From Steromphala cineraria (taxonomy: Eukaryota; Mollusca; Gastropoda; Trochida; Trochidae): a stretch of 64,000 nt of DNA. The translations under genes were made by a program, and so were the position numbers. How positions within the stretch are numbered: the stretch's first letter is position 1; every line of letters begins with the position of its first letter. The stretch spans positions 19,314,328 through 19,378,327 of the forward strand of contig OU744731.1 of the NCBI GenBank assembly GCA_916613615.1, written 5' to 3'. The notes below the pieces were generated by a model. It was not told the DNA's origin. It searched no databases and saw nothing but the letters and a program-made list of their open reading frames with translations. This document shows, piece after piece, positions 46,731-59,603 of the stretch.

Positions 46731-46977
46731 TTTTTAACACATACAATTTCATACACTTATCTAGGAGAAAAAAGGGTCAAATATAATTCAGCATTTTGTA
46801 AATTCAGCCGCAATGATCCAACCAGATAGAGAAGGAAGAGAATTATAATTATGCATCTGTCATACATTGACACCAAAGTGATACATAATTCAAGTATTGT
46901 TTTCACATTTCATCACACTATTTGAGTTTCAGAGAATTTGAAGTTGAGCTTGACAACGGAGATTAAATAACTTGAAT

Positions 46978-47094
46978 GGATGTTTAGTAGTGCTTTACTA
47001 ACATGTTAATATGCTTATGAAATATTCATTGGTTAAAAATGTCATCAGTGTATATAAGAAAATAGACATTCTACACTAGATAGGAAAATCAATC
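46978..47094 (+). promoter_or_regulatory. Gene B proximal promoter: shared module and TATA box
   Basis: The module GGATGTTTAGTAGTGCTTTA...ATGTTAATATGCTTATGAAATATTCATT (about 46978-47030) is followed by TATATAAG at 47051-47058, 36 bases before the ATG at 47095. Spacing and sequence parallel gene A, implying co-regulation and a very short 5' leader. Confidence 0.6.
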
Positions 47095-50000
47095 ATGGTT
47101 TCCAAAATCACCCTCGTTGTTTTGATCGCCTCTCTGATGATGCTGGGTTTCACCCAAGGTGAGTGATATTTTAGTATTAAATAAACAGTAATAAATTTAA
47201 GTAAGTTTGAAAATGACTATCAATTTTCCATTTCATATACATGTACGTGTATATATGCTTGTCAGTACCATGCTCAAAGCGAATGTTCCTTTGATACTGT
47301 TAACAAAACAAACAAGCATAGAGGTTGTGTAATGATAAGTAACAAGATAAAACCTGTACAGCAGCTGAAATAATAAAGTATGTTTAAGTCTGTATGAGGT
47401 CCTTTGTAATACCAACATTTAAAATTGTGAATTATTTCAAAATTAAATACATTGAGTAAACACTTTTGAATCAACCTTGTCTTATTCAATTACTATATTT
47501 TCTCAGCATAAATTGCTACATATGATGAAAAAACGTTCCTGAAAATAAATATACACAGTATTCAATATATACAACTATTTAAAATTGCTATAGATGAAAT
47601 GAAATACGATAATACAATCCTAAAACAGTATTTATATCTTCTTTACTTATATTTGAAATCATAAACAAATGATCTTCAAGAAAATGAACTGGCACAATGA
47701 CCCAGATAACCAACATCTGAAATAAAGTTGATTTCTTGTTCTCCTTCATTTCAGTTTTGAAATGTTTATTATCGCATGTCACCAAGTTTGATTTTAGTTT
47801 GAAATGCGTTTGTGTGTCCGTCCGTCCGAGTTTAGTGGATAACTTTTTTCAGACACTGCTTATGATATTATGATCGCTTATACTATTGTTTGTATGACTG
47901 CATGTTGTCAAAAACTAGATGGAGAAAACATATATGTACTTTTATTTATCACATATGCATTGGTCTCGTGTAATAAACCTTTCTATCTCTTTAAGTAAAA
48001 AACTCAGAATCAAGTAAACAACAACGTGACTATATTTTTTGCCTAGGATCTTAGTAAATAGATCATAAAACTGTAGATACTGTAGTAATGTATTGAATGA
48101 TTTACAGAATCAAATCGTATTACAATCAGCATTCTCTCAACCGCAGGTGCATCATGTCATTAATGTTAACAACATTTCATGACCTGATCTACCAATATGA
48201 GGTGAGAATGGACCATAAGATATTTTATCAGTTCCAATCTATTTCAGCAACTGCATTGGAGTCTGGTATGAAAGCAACAAGAGATGCTGATATAAATGAA
48301 GACACCATGATTGAGGTAAAAACTACATTACAAGTTTTGTCTTCTTCCCCAGAGGCCAGTAGCCCCGAAAGCTGAAACCTCGTATACATACTATTTTCTA
48401 ATGCAATCTAAATAAATTTAGATCAACAGGATTTATATTTGGTCATATATCTTGATCTAAGATTGGCCCGTAAGGCGGGTCATCCCAGTGACCTCTGAAA
48501 TCAGCCGCTCGGTCAATCAGAAAAGATGCCCTATCTCGCTGGAAGTTAAAACAACTCAGCAGCACATCTTTTGAACTGGATGATGTTCGGAGCTCTGTCA
48601 TTTGGAGCGGAGTAGAGCGATGAATTATCCAATTGTTTGGATGTATTAATAGATTATATTTTTTCTTTTTAAAATGATTTAGCGTATTTGCTAGTTGTCA
48701 ATGACAAATGATGATTGCACATCGCACAGATACTAACGTAGCGAATAATAATCATAAAGTTAGAGCATGATAAATGTCAATATTTACGAAAATCCTCATG
48801 CAAGGGGAGGTAACTCCTTTTGATCAAACTCGTTTGTACTAATTTCTTTCATTTCCATCCAAATAATAAAAAAAATATTGATTTTTTGTCAATCATAAAA
48901 CTAAATATATTCATACAACCAAAATAAAATCAACCTACCGATATTTTTCTTATCAGTATCAAAAACAAGATTTATTTTTCTCAAGGCACACTATTATTGA
49001 GAACAGCCATAAGCTATTATATGTTTCTTCCGTTCACACCTTGAATGAGCGACTATGAACTGTGTGTGACGTCGAATTTGATTGATCAAATCGCGAATTC
49101 CTTTTTTGCATACGAAAGGTCACCTGGACGACCTCTCACACTGGTCAATCTTAGATCAACAGTATGACAAAATAAAAAATCTGTTGATCTAAATTTATTT
49201 AGATTGTTTCTAATGGAGATTGTAATGAAAATTTGTGTTGACCCTATTGCCCCTCATAAGTGATGAACCTTTGGATCCTATACTCAAAATTCTTAATTAA
49301 AGATTTTGTAGCCTTCTTACTCAATTGGGACTACTTCATTACATCTTTACAGAATTTCTTTCGATTTTAAGCAAATTTCATTTCTGAACTGTCTACTGAT
49401 ATCTGAAATCATATCTTCTACATGCCTTATTTTAGAATAAGCGGTCCTATAGCCCCTACTAAGGGCCACAAGGGCCACGGCGTATGATTTCTAGAATGTT
49501 GAAATGTTGTGTGGATACCCCTTAGGTAATGGGGATTCAAATTTTAAATTTTTGGTGACCCTGTGGTCCCTACTAAGGGGGGAATCGCATTGGCCACAAC
49601 ATAAAGTAAAAATCGAGCATGAAGACTGATGAGCTACCAATTGCTCTATATGTACTCATCGTTTTAAAACATAGATGTCCATAAGTGTTATAAGTTGTCG
49701 TTAACACTTGATGTACTGTCAAAAAATCAAACTGAATTGGAATGACATGACATAACCCCGGTCTATCTCGTATCTAACATAGTAACTGATAAATTAGGAA
49801 TATTCCTGCAATGAGCTTGATCAATATGAGGACGAAAAGTATGACATTTTTGTTTAGATAATATACTATTTCACCTCGTGAATAGTGTTAGAAGTTTGCT
49901 CATTTCGTAACCAACAGTCAAGGGTTTACAGTAATACCTATGGTTAATGCTGTTCGAGAATATATTTGAAGAACCTAATTTTTTGAAAACTATTGTGTCT

Positions 50001-50569
50001 TCTATTCTGTTGACTACATGTAATCTTCGACTTTAAACCTGTAAGCAGGGGAAACTGGCAATTGACAGGCAGCTACTCCTCAAAACATATTTTCATCTTC
50101 TTCTCTTTGTCTATTATTTATTTGTATGGTTACTAAAAACCGACTGATTATGCCTTAAACCAATATAATATGGAATGAAGATATAGTATGAAATAAAGAC
50201 AATCTATCAATTTCGAAGACCAAATTTACATTTTCACTCAGCTTGGTGTCATCTGTTTCGGAATTATGATACCGTTGAAGTAGATCTTAGGGTAATGTAG
50301 ATGTACAAACCTGAACACTACAGTAGGTCTGGACCTGGGTCATGTGGAGTACCTACAGGACTTAGTTGGTGCCTTAGAGGACAATGGACCCATCAAGATT
50401 GATTAAATTTTGATAATTGCCCTAATGTACGGCTTAATGATACCATACACCATATATCACATGGTAAATTCAAAGGATTTACTTTTTTCCTTATCTCAAC
50501 TATTTCCAGCTGACCCGACGAGAGCAACCTGGAGGCAATGATGACGGTGGTTGCCGTGACTGCAAATAA
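47095..50569 (+). CDS. Gene B: small secreted prepropeptide with C-terminal CRDC, 3 exons, 63 aa
   Basis: Exons 47095-47158 (64 nt, donor GTGAGT), 48248-48315 (68 nt, after ..TATTTCAG, donor GTAAAA) and 50510-50569 (60 nt, after ..TATTTCCAG, stop TAA). Phases are 1 then 0, as in gene A. Exon 1 gives a signal peptide (MVSKITLVVLIASLMM...GFTQ) with cleavage likely near the exon 1/2 junction (A). Exon 2 gives an acidic pro-region (ATALESG...NEDTMIE, 23 aa). Exon 3 gives LTRR followed by EQPGGNDDGGCRDCK. Processing after Arg-Arg would release a ~15-residue acidic, Gly-rich peptide with two cysteines (C-x-x-C). AATAAA is at 50626-50631. Not a family I recognise; candidate roles (defence, signalling, other secreted peptide) are guesses. 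Exons 2 and 3 are duplicated downstream. Confidence 0.7.
48404..49206. mobile_element. 803-bp MITE with 9-bp target duplication in gene B intron 2
   Basis: TIRs CAATCTAAATAAATTTAGAT (48404-) and ATCTAAATTTATTTAGATTG (ending 49206). Target duplication TTTCTAATG at 48395-48403 and 49207-49215. No ORF. The 9-bp target duplication resembles Mutator-type elements. An identical copy is at 54033-54835 by virtue of the tandem duplication. Confidence 0.75.
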
Positions 50570-51415
50570 GCGAAGAAAAGAAGATATTGAGGCGATGACA
50601 TTGTTATCAAGCACAATCATCTTAAAATAAACGCCTGCAGCAATAAGTGCTTATTGAGTTATCTTTTATGAAAATGTTCACCTCATCTCTGAATGTCGGC
50701 CTGTTTGATAGCTTCGATAGCTTGTACATTGTATTCATGTACATTGTTAATATGTGGTTTCAGCGTCTGTCTTAAATTAAGCTGTTCAAAATGATCACAT
50801 TCTTGTCTTTTCAAGATAATTTGATATGTGACAATTGTTGGACGCATAAGATAAAAATAATCAATGAGTAGAAAGTACTTACGGATTATCTGTCCTGAGT
50901 TAATTATTGTGATAAACTCCGAGCTTCAGCGACATTTTCTCCCAAGGGGGCCAGATCAAGTCATGGAATGTTAATTGAGCCTCTCTTCTTATAAGACCAA
51001 ATCTGTTGCTTCCGGCAGTTTTGCACAATCCATTTGAATTTTTAGCATTCAATGGCAAAATGTTAATTTTAGAACAGCGTAGCTTATCGGTTCTCCCATT
51101 CTATCCCCAAAACTCGGTGAATAAAACAAAGGTTCGATCAACAATTTATGACTTCATCTTCCTCTTTTGAGAGAGAATACAGCGAGGTGTTTCATACAAT
51201 AATTCGCAATGGACAAATAATTCGTAACCAACCCTTAGCATCGGTTTGTTATTATTTTTTCTTTATCATTACGCTTTTAAACAAGAAAGATAGAGTAACA
51301 TTAAAACAGTCAGTGGACATTCATGGTTTTCTCACTTTTTCTGGAAGTGCGACTCTTATGGTCTAATTTGTAACACTTTATTGTTTAATTATCGCATTTT
51401 ATTGTCTATTCGGTA

Positions 51416-51512
51416 CTTGCGGAATTTAGAGTTACCGTTCCTGATTAGAGTTATCTGCCCTTGGGAACAGGTATGCGCCCTCTCGACTCGTTGACGTTAC
51501 CGTCATGGGTCG
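51416..51512. repeat. ~97-bp segment with an inverted copy at 60840-60936
   Basis: CTTGCGGAATTTAGAGTTAC...GTTACCGTCATGGGTCG matches the reverse complement of 60840-60936 with few differences. It is also present at 57045-57141 in duplication copy 2. A second inverted match links 50885-50930 (TAATTATTGTGATAAACTCC...) with about 63365-63410. Probably a dispersed element. Confidence 0.6.
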
Positions 51513-53067
51513 TGATTACTGCGTCTTAAAACCATAAAATACTGCAGTAATTCAGATTCCTCGAGATCTTTATACACGTTTGACCTATCAGTTGACCGTA
51601 TTATCGAAGTAACCCATTTATCGTAGCAAATTCATTTCACTATCAAATATTTACCTAGATTAGGCCTATTTATGTATATCTATATGGGGAAACGAATGTA
51701 CATGCATATACATAAGATAGTTTTTTACTTTCTTCATATATTTTGGTATATTGTATGTGCAATTTTAAAAACATAACAATTTAATTTCCATTGAAATGTA
51801 CATTTATAACAAATTATACACTCAATCTCAATGACAGTACATAACTTGCAAAAACTGACGCCGTCCTTTTAAATAGTTTGTTTCTCGTAAACAATGTTAT
51901 GTAGCACTTTGATATCAAAACATAATTAGAAAATTGAAATTGAATATATTAATAACAAAGCTAGAGGACAATTAGTAGTTTCGTATTGATACAATTGTCT
52001 CAATAGTTCATTGCTTTTTCAGTGATATATCTTGCTAACCTTTTTCAAAAATGAAAGTTGGTTCATGTCGCTGTTTTCATGTACATGTAATTTGCCTTAC
52101 GGATTTCAATTAGCTTTTGATGAAAAAAAAATCCAAGGAATTGTCACTGTTACCATAGTCCCTTGTGTTTCCGAAATAAATATCCTATTATAAAAAAGTA
52201 CTCATTGAAATAGAAATAAAAATATCTTGGGCGATTATTTCTTATTTCTTCATGCATGATACATAACTTAGATTTGAATGCTAAATATTCATTAACAATA
52301 GTTTTTTTGGACACATATTGTAAAATTCCCTTAAAATATGAGTTTACAGGAGAACAAACCGTGTCAATTTTACACCAGGAAATAATTTAAGTCAAAATAT
52401 ATGTTTCTAATGCAAGCGAAAGTATGTTAATGAGCTTTAATCTCATTAAAGTCACGTAAAATGTAACATTTTTATATGTAAAATACTTATCAACTGTATT
52501 CCGTTACTAGATTTAAGGTGATCATAATCGCGTTGTCTTCAAGTGTGTTTTATCCCTAAACACGTGATATAAAATACTATTCCTACGAGTTAATTCATTG
52601 TTTTTGTTGTCGTATGCACAGTTCCTTAGGCAACACACCAGTACGTCCCGTGTAAAAGGCTTTGCGCGTTTGTTTTGTTTTGATGAACTTATTTCTTAAT
52701 GCGTTGCAAATATGACAAATTTCTTCAAATTTGTAACAATTTTACCTGTAAAAAAGGGGGAAAAAATGGTATTGACCCAATTTCCTATAATAAGCGCCCG
52801 GGCGCTTATTTTTTCAGCACCCCTTTACCCCCCGCGCTTATAAGGGGAAATACGGTATGTGATGCATATATACAAGGCCTAGATGGGAAAACCTAGATTC
52901 TTTTACATTTGATGGAAATACATCTATTGATCGAGAAATAAAATAAATAAATGCCAAACATCTACGCTTTAGGTCTTTCTTAATATGCAAGAGGGGCCTA
53001 TAGAAACGCCAAAAAACTGGTAGGTACTCGAGATGGGATACTTCGTTAAGTACTGCATGTCCGTTCT
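51513..53067. other. Downstream part of duplication copy 1, no gene
   Basis: AT-rich, non-coding. Contains a perfect palindrome AATAAGCGCCC/GGGCGCTTATT at about 52787-52808 followed by a CCCCGCGCTTATAAGGGG stretch. Nothing else supported. Confidence 0.4.
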
Positions 53068-56000
53068 AAAATTAAATACATTGAGTAAACACTTTTGAAT
53101 CAACCTTGTCTTATTCAATTACTATATTTTCTCAGCATAAATTGCTACATATGATGAAAAAACGTTCCTGAAAATAAATATACACAGTATTCAATATATA
53201 CAACTATTTAAAATTGCTATAGATGAAATGAAATACGATAATACAATCCTAAAACAGTATTTATATCTTCTTTACTTATATTTGAAATCATAAACAAATG
53301 ATCTTCAAGAAAATGAACTGGCACAATGACCCAGATAACCAACATCTGAAATAAAGTTGATTTCTTGTTCTCCTTCATTTCAGTTTTGAAATGTTTATTA
53401 TCGCATGTCACCAAGTTTGATTTTAGTTTGAAATGCGTTTGTGTGTCCGTCCGTCCGAGTTTAGTGGATAACTTTTTTCAGACACTGCTTATGATATTAT
53501 GATCGCTTATACTATTGTTTGTATGACTGCATGTTGTCAAAAACTAGATGGAGAAAACATATATGTACTTTTATTTATCACATATGCATTGGTCTCGTGT
53601 AATAAACCTTTCTATCTCTTTAAGTAAAAAACTCAGAATCAAGTAAACAACAACGTGACTATATTTTTTGCCTAGGATCTTAGTAAATAGATCATAAAAC
53701 TGTAGATACTGTAGTAATGTATTGAATGATTTACAGAATCAAATCGTATTACAATCAGCATTCTCTCAACCGCAGGTGCATCATGTCATTAATGTTAACA
53801 ACATTTCATGACCTGATCTACCAATATGAGGTGAGAATGGACCATAAGATATTTTATCAGTTCCAATCTATTTCAGCAACTGCATTGGAGTCTGGTATGA
53901 AAGCAACAAGAGATGCTGATATAAATGAAGACACCATGATTGAGGTAAAAACTACATTACAAGTTTTGTCTTCTTCCCCAGAGGCCAGTAGCCCCGAAAG
54001 CTGAAACCTCGTATACATACTATTTTCTAATGCAATCTAAATAAATTTAGATCAACAGGATTTATATTTGGTCATATATCTTGATCTAAGATTGGCCCGT
54101 AAGGCGGGTCATCCCAGTGACCTCTGAAATCAGCCGCTCGGTCAATCAGAAAAGATGCCCTATCTCGCTGGAAGTTAAAACAACTCAGCAGCACATCTTT
54201 TGAACTGGATGATGTTCGGAGCTCTGTCATTTGGAGCGGAGTAGAGCGATGAATTATCCAATTGTTTGGATGTATTAATAGATTATATTTTTTCTTTTTA
54301 AAATGATTTAGCGTATTTGCTAGTTGTCAATGACAAATGATGATTGCACATCGCACAGATACTAACGTAGCGAATAATAATCATAAAGTTAGAGCATGAT
54401 AAATGTCAATATTTACGAAAATCCTCATGCAAGGGGAGGTAACTCCTTTTGATCAAACTCGTTTGTACTAATTTCTTTCATTTCCATCCAAATAATAAAA
54501 AAAATATTGATTTTTTGTCAATCATAAAACTAAATATATTCATACAACCAAAATAAAATCAACCTACCGATATTTTTCTTATCAGTATCAAAAACAAGAT
54601 TTATTTTTCTCAAGGCACACTATTATTGAGAACAGCCATAAGCTATTATATGTTTCTTCCGTTCACACCTTGAATGAGCGACTATGAACTGTGTGTGACG
54701 TCGAATTTGATTGATCAAATCGCGAATTCCTTTTTTGCATACGAAAGGTCACCTGGACGACCTCTCACACTGGTCAATCTTAGATCAACAGTATGACAAA
54801 ATAAAAAATCTGTTGATCTAAATTTATTTAGATTGTTTCTAATGGAGATTGTAATGAAAATTTGTGTTGACCCTATTGCCCCTCATAAGTGATGAACCTT
54901 TGGATCCTATACTCAAAATTCTTAATTAAAGATTTTGTAGCCTTCTTACTCAATTGGGACTACTTCATTACATCTTTACAGAATTTCTTTCGATTTTAAG
55001 CAAATTTCATTTCTGAACTGTCTACTGATATCTGAAATCATATCTTCTACATGCCTTATTTTAGAATAAGCGGTCCTATAGCCCCTACTAAGGGCCACAA
55101 GGGCCACGGCGTATGATTTCTAGAATGTTGAAATGTTGTGTGGATACCCCTTAGGTAATGGGGATTCAAATTTTAAATTTTTGGTGACCCTGTGGTCCCT
55201 ACTAAGGGGGGAATCGCATTGGCCACAACATAAAGTAAAAATCGAGCATGAAGACTGATGAGCTACCAATTGCTCTATATGTACTCATCGTTTTAAAACA
55301 TAGATGTCCATAAGTGTTATAAGTTGTCGTTAACACTTGATGTACTGTCAAAAAATCAAACTGAATTGGAATGACATGACATAACCCCGGTCTATCTCGT
55401 ATCTAACATAGTAACTGATAAATTAGGAATATTCCTGCAATGAGCTTGATCAATATGAGGACGAAAAGTATGACATTTTTGTTTAGATAATATACTATTT
55501 CACCTCGTGAATAGTGTTAGAAGTTTGCTCATTTCGTAACCAACAGTCAAGGGTTTACAGTAATACCTATGGTTAATGCTGTTCGAGAATATATTTGAAG
55601 AACCTAATTTTTTGAAAACTATTGTGTCTTCTATTCTGTTGACTACATGTAATCTTCGACTTTAAACCTGTAAGCAGGGGAAACTGGCAATTGACAGGCA
55701 GCTACTCCTCAAAACATATTTTCATCTTCTTCTCTTTGTCTATTATTTATTTGTATGGTTACTAAAAACCGACTGATTATGCCTTAAACCAATATAATAT
55801 GGAATGAAGATATAGTATGAAATAAAGACAATCTATCAATTTCGAAGACCAAATTTACATTTTCACTCAGCTTGGTTTCATCTGTGTCGGAATTATGATA
55901 CCGTTGAAGTAGATCTTAGGGTAATGTAGATGTACAAACCTGAACACTACAGTAGGTCTGGACCTGGGTCATGTGGAGTACCTACAGGACTTAGTTGGTG

Positions 56001-58696
56001 CCTTAGAGGACAATGGACCCATCAAGATTGATTAAATTTTGATAATTGCCCTAATGTACGGCTTAATGATACCATACACCATATATCACATGGTAAATTC
56101 AAAGGATTTACTTTTTTCCTTATCTCAACTATTTCCAGCTGACCCGACGAGAGCAACCTGGAGGCAATGATGACGGTGGTTGCCGTGACTGCAAATAAGC
56201 GAAGAAAAGAAGATATTGAGGCGATGACATTGTTATCAAGCACAATCATCTTAAAATAAACGCCTGCAGCAATAAGTGCTTATTGAGTTATCTTTTATGA
56301 AAATGTTCACCTCATCTCTGAATGTCGGCCTGTTTGATAGCTTCGATAGCTTGTACATTGTATTCATGTACATTGTTAATATGTGGTTTCAGCGTCTGTC
56401 TTAAATTAAGCTGTTCAAAATGATCACATTCTTGTCTTTTCAAGATAATTTGATATGTGACAATTGTTGGACGCATAAGATAAAAATAATCAATGAGTAG
56501 AAAGTACTTACGGATTATCTGTCCTGAGTTAATTATTGTGATAAACTCCGAGCTTCAGCGACATTTTCTCCCAAGGGGGCCAGATCAAGTCATGGAATGT
56601 TAATTGAGCCTCTCTTCTTATAAGACCAAATCTGTTGCTTCCGGCAGTTTTGCACAATCCATTTGAATTTTTAGCATTCAATGGCAAAATGTTAATTTTA
56701 GAACAGCGTAGCTTATCGGTTCTCCCATTCTATCCCCAAAACTCGGTGAATAAAACAAAGGTTCGATCAACAATTTATGACTTCATCTTCCTCTTTTGAG
56801 AGAGAATACAGCGAGGTGTTTCATACAATAATTCGCAATGGACAAATAATTCGTAACCAACCCTTAGCATCGGTTTGTTATTATTTTTTCTTTATCATTA
56901 CGCTTTTAAACAAGAAAGATAGAGTAACATTAAAACAGTCAGTGGACATTCATGGTTTTCTCACTTTTTCTGGAAGTGCGACTCTTATGGTCTAATTTGT
57001 AACACTTTATTGTTTAATTATCGCATTTTATTGTCTATTCGGTACTTGCGGAATTTAGAGTTACCGTTCCTGATTAGAGTTATCTGCCCTTGGGAACAGG
57101 TATGCGCCCTCTCGACTCGTTGACGTTACCGTCATGGGTCGTGATTACTGCGTCTTAAAACCATAAAATACTGCAGTAATTCAGATTCCTCGAGATCTTT
57201 ATACACGTTTGACCTATCAGTTGACCGTATTATCGAAGTAACCCATTTATCGTAGCAAATTCATTTCACTATCAAATATTTACCTAGATTAGGCCTATTT
57301 ATGTATATCTATATGGGGAAACGAATGTACATGCATATACATAAGATAGTTTTTTACTTTCTTCATATATTTTGGTATATTGTATGTGCAATTTTAAAAA
57401 CATAACAATTTAATTTCCATTGAAATGTACATTTATAACAAATTATACACTCAATCTCAATGACAGTACATAACTTGCAAAAACTGACGCCGTCCTTTTA
57501 AATAGTTTGTTTCTCGTAAACAATGTTATGTAGCACTTTGATATCAAAACATAATTAGAAAATTGAAATTGAATATATTAATAACAAAGCTAGAGGACAA
57601 TTAGTAGTTTCGTATTGATACAATTGTCTCAATAGTTCATTGCTTTTTCAGTGATATATCTTGCTAACCTTTTTCAAAAATGAAAGTTGGTTCATGTCGC
57701 TGTTTTCATGTACATGTAATTTGCCTTACGGATTTCAATTAGCTTTTGATGAAAAAAAAATCCAAGGAATTGTCACTGTTACCATAGTCCCTTGTGTTTC
57801 CGAAATAAATATCCTATTATAAAAAAGTACTCATTGAAATAGAAATAAAAATATCTTGGGCGATTATTTCTTATTTCTTCATGCATGATACATAACTTAG
57901 ATTTGAATGCTAAATATTCATTAACAATAGTTTTTTTGGACACATATTGTAAAATTCCCTTAAAATATGAGTTTACAGGAGAACAAACCGTGTCAATTTT
58001 ACACCAGGAAATAATTTAAGTCAAAACATATGTTTCTAATGCAAGCGAAAGTATGTTAATGAGCTTTAATCTCATTAAAGTCACGTAAAATGTAACATTT
58101 TTATATGTAAAATACTTATCAACTGTATTCCGTTACTAGATTTAAGGTGATCATAATCGCGTTGTCTTCAAGTGTGTTTTATCCCTAAACACGTGATATA
58201 AAATACTATTCCTACGAGTTAATTCATTGTTTTTGTTGTCGTATGCACAGTTCCTTAGGCAACACACCAGTACGTCCCGTGTAAAAGGCTTTGCGCGTTT
58301 GTTTTGTTTTGATGAACTTATTTCTTAATGCGTTGCAAATATGACAAATTTCTTCAAATTTGTAACAATTTTACCTGTAAAAAAGGGGGAAAAAATGGTA
58401 TTGACCCAATTTCCTATAATAAGCGCCCGGGCGCTTATTTTTTCAGCACCCCTTTACCCCCCGCGCTTATAAGGGGAAATACGGTATGTGATGCATATAT
58501 ACAAGGCCTAGATGGGAAAACCTAGATTCTTTTACATTTGATGGAAATACATCTATTGATCGAGAAATAAAATAAATAAATGCCAAACATCTACGCTTTA
58601 GGTCTTTCTTAATATGCAAGAGGGGCCTATAGAAACGCCAAAAAACTGGTAGGTACTCGAGATGGGATACTTCGTTAAGTACTGCATGTCCGTTCT
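53068..58696. repeat. 5629-bp tandem duplication, copy 2
   Basis: Follows copy 1 directly. By eye I found only three substitutions: two near 50236-50246 versus 55865-55875, and one at about 52398 versus 58027. After 58699 the sequences diverge (G versus A). Everything annotated in copy 1 recurs here at +5629, including the MITE (54033-54835). Confidence 0.9.
53877..56198 (+). pseudogene. Duplicated exons 2 and 3 of gene B, without exon 1
   Basis: Exon 2' is 53877-53944 and exon 3' is 56139-56198, same sequence and splice sites as gene B exons 2 and 3; polyadenylation signal AATAAA at 56255-56260. No signal-peptide exon or TATA promoter is included, because the breakpoint is in intron 1. The exons could only be expressed by splicing from gene B exon 1 (skipping or replacing its own 2 and 3), giving the same protein or a longer one. 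If the duplication is an assembly artefact, this entry disappears. Confidence 0.6.
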
Positions 58697-58699
58697 AAA

Positions 58700-59603
58700 G
58701 TTTTGTTGTACAATTGTAAATACATGTAGATAAACACAAACTCACATGACCAAAATATCATTTTACTTTTTTGAAGCTGCGGTTGATCTCTTGACGGAGC
58801 CCGATCAAAAACAAAAGGTTATCAAAGTCAAACATTGAAGTTCTGATCGAAACCAAAAATAAATAAATAAAATTTAAAAAAAATAAAATAAAAAAAAAAA
58901 TAAAAAAACCAAATAAAATACTCTAAGACGACATATCACTATAATTTTTTGTTCACTTTTCAGTGAGCAGAAGAGGTTCAAAGCGCCTGGAAATCTTTAT
59001 TAAGTTCAACGATAGGCCTATAAAAATTACAAATTTGGTGTTGTAGTAGGCTGACGCAACGTATTCGAAACAGTTTTCAGTTGTATTCTGTATCTGCAGT
59101 ACGCTAAAAAATCTTCTACCGCCACTTGTTCATTGATTTGAAAAATTTATTTTGTATTTGTTACGAAGGTGGTCTTATTCGTTTCCATTCATGAACGTAT
59201 TCTAAAGACTATTCCATCAATTAATATGGTAAATGTTCAACAATTTGAGTTTATAAATAATAGCGTTGTTTGCTTGAAAATATGGTGTCGGGGAAAGACA
59301 GTCCTATCGGGTTATTTTTGTATAAACGAACTGATTCAAGAAGAGGAGTGATGCATTTTATTATAAGTCAAATTGTTAAATCTAGAACAACGAGCATGCT
59401 ACCATCACTAACATATACGACAATAAGTGCAAAATAATCATGTAATAATATAGCAGGGGAATATTCTCGAATTGTGTTTCCTCCGAAAATACGCCGAGAG
59501 GACTGTCCCTTACCAGCTGCTTACGATACGCATTCACACAAAAGTTATTTAACCTAATAATTACATATTGAGGGTAAGCTTGTACTATCTATCTGTGTCA
59601 ACA
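58700..59603. other. Intergenic, A-rich tract
   Basis: An A-rich low-complexity stretch at about 58856-58920 (AAATAAAATA-type). A 60-codon frame at 59169-59351 has no recognisable feature. Confidence 0.4.

Larger units (their letters stand above)
47439..53067. repeat. 5629-bp tandem duplication, copy 1
   Basis: The left breakpoint is in intron 1 of gene B. It contains exons 2 and 3, the 803-bp MITE, a degenerate GTGACC-type repeat (about 49440-49660) and about 2.4 kb of downstream sequence. It repeats at +5629. The junction shares AAA with both ends (microhomology). Confidence 0.9.

Noticed and set aside
48097..48375. 92-codon ORF across gene B exon 2 (and its copy at 53726-54004)
   Set aside because: It is exon 2 read through into both flanking introns; the acceptor and donor sites and the match to gene A define the shorter exon.
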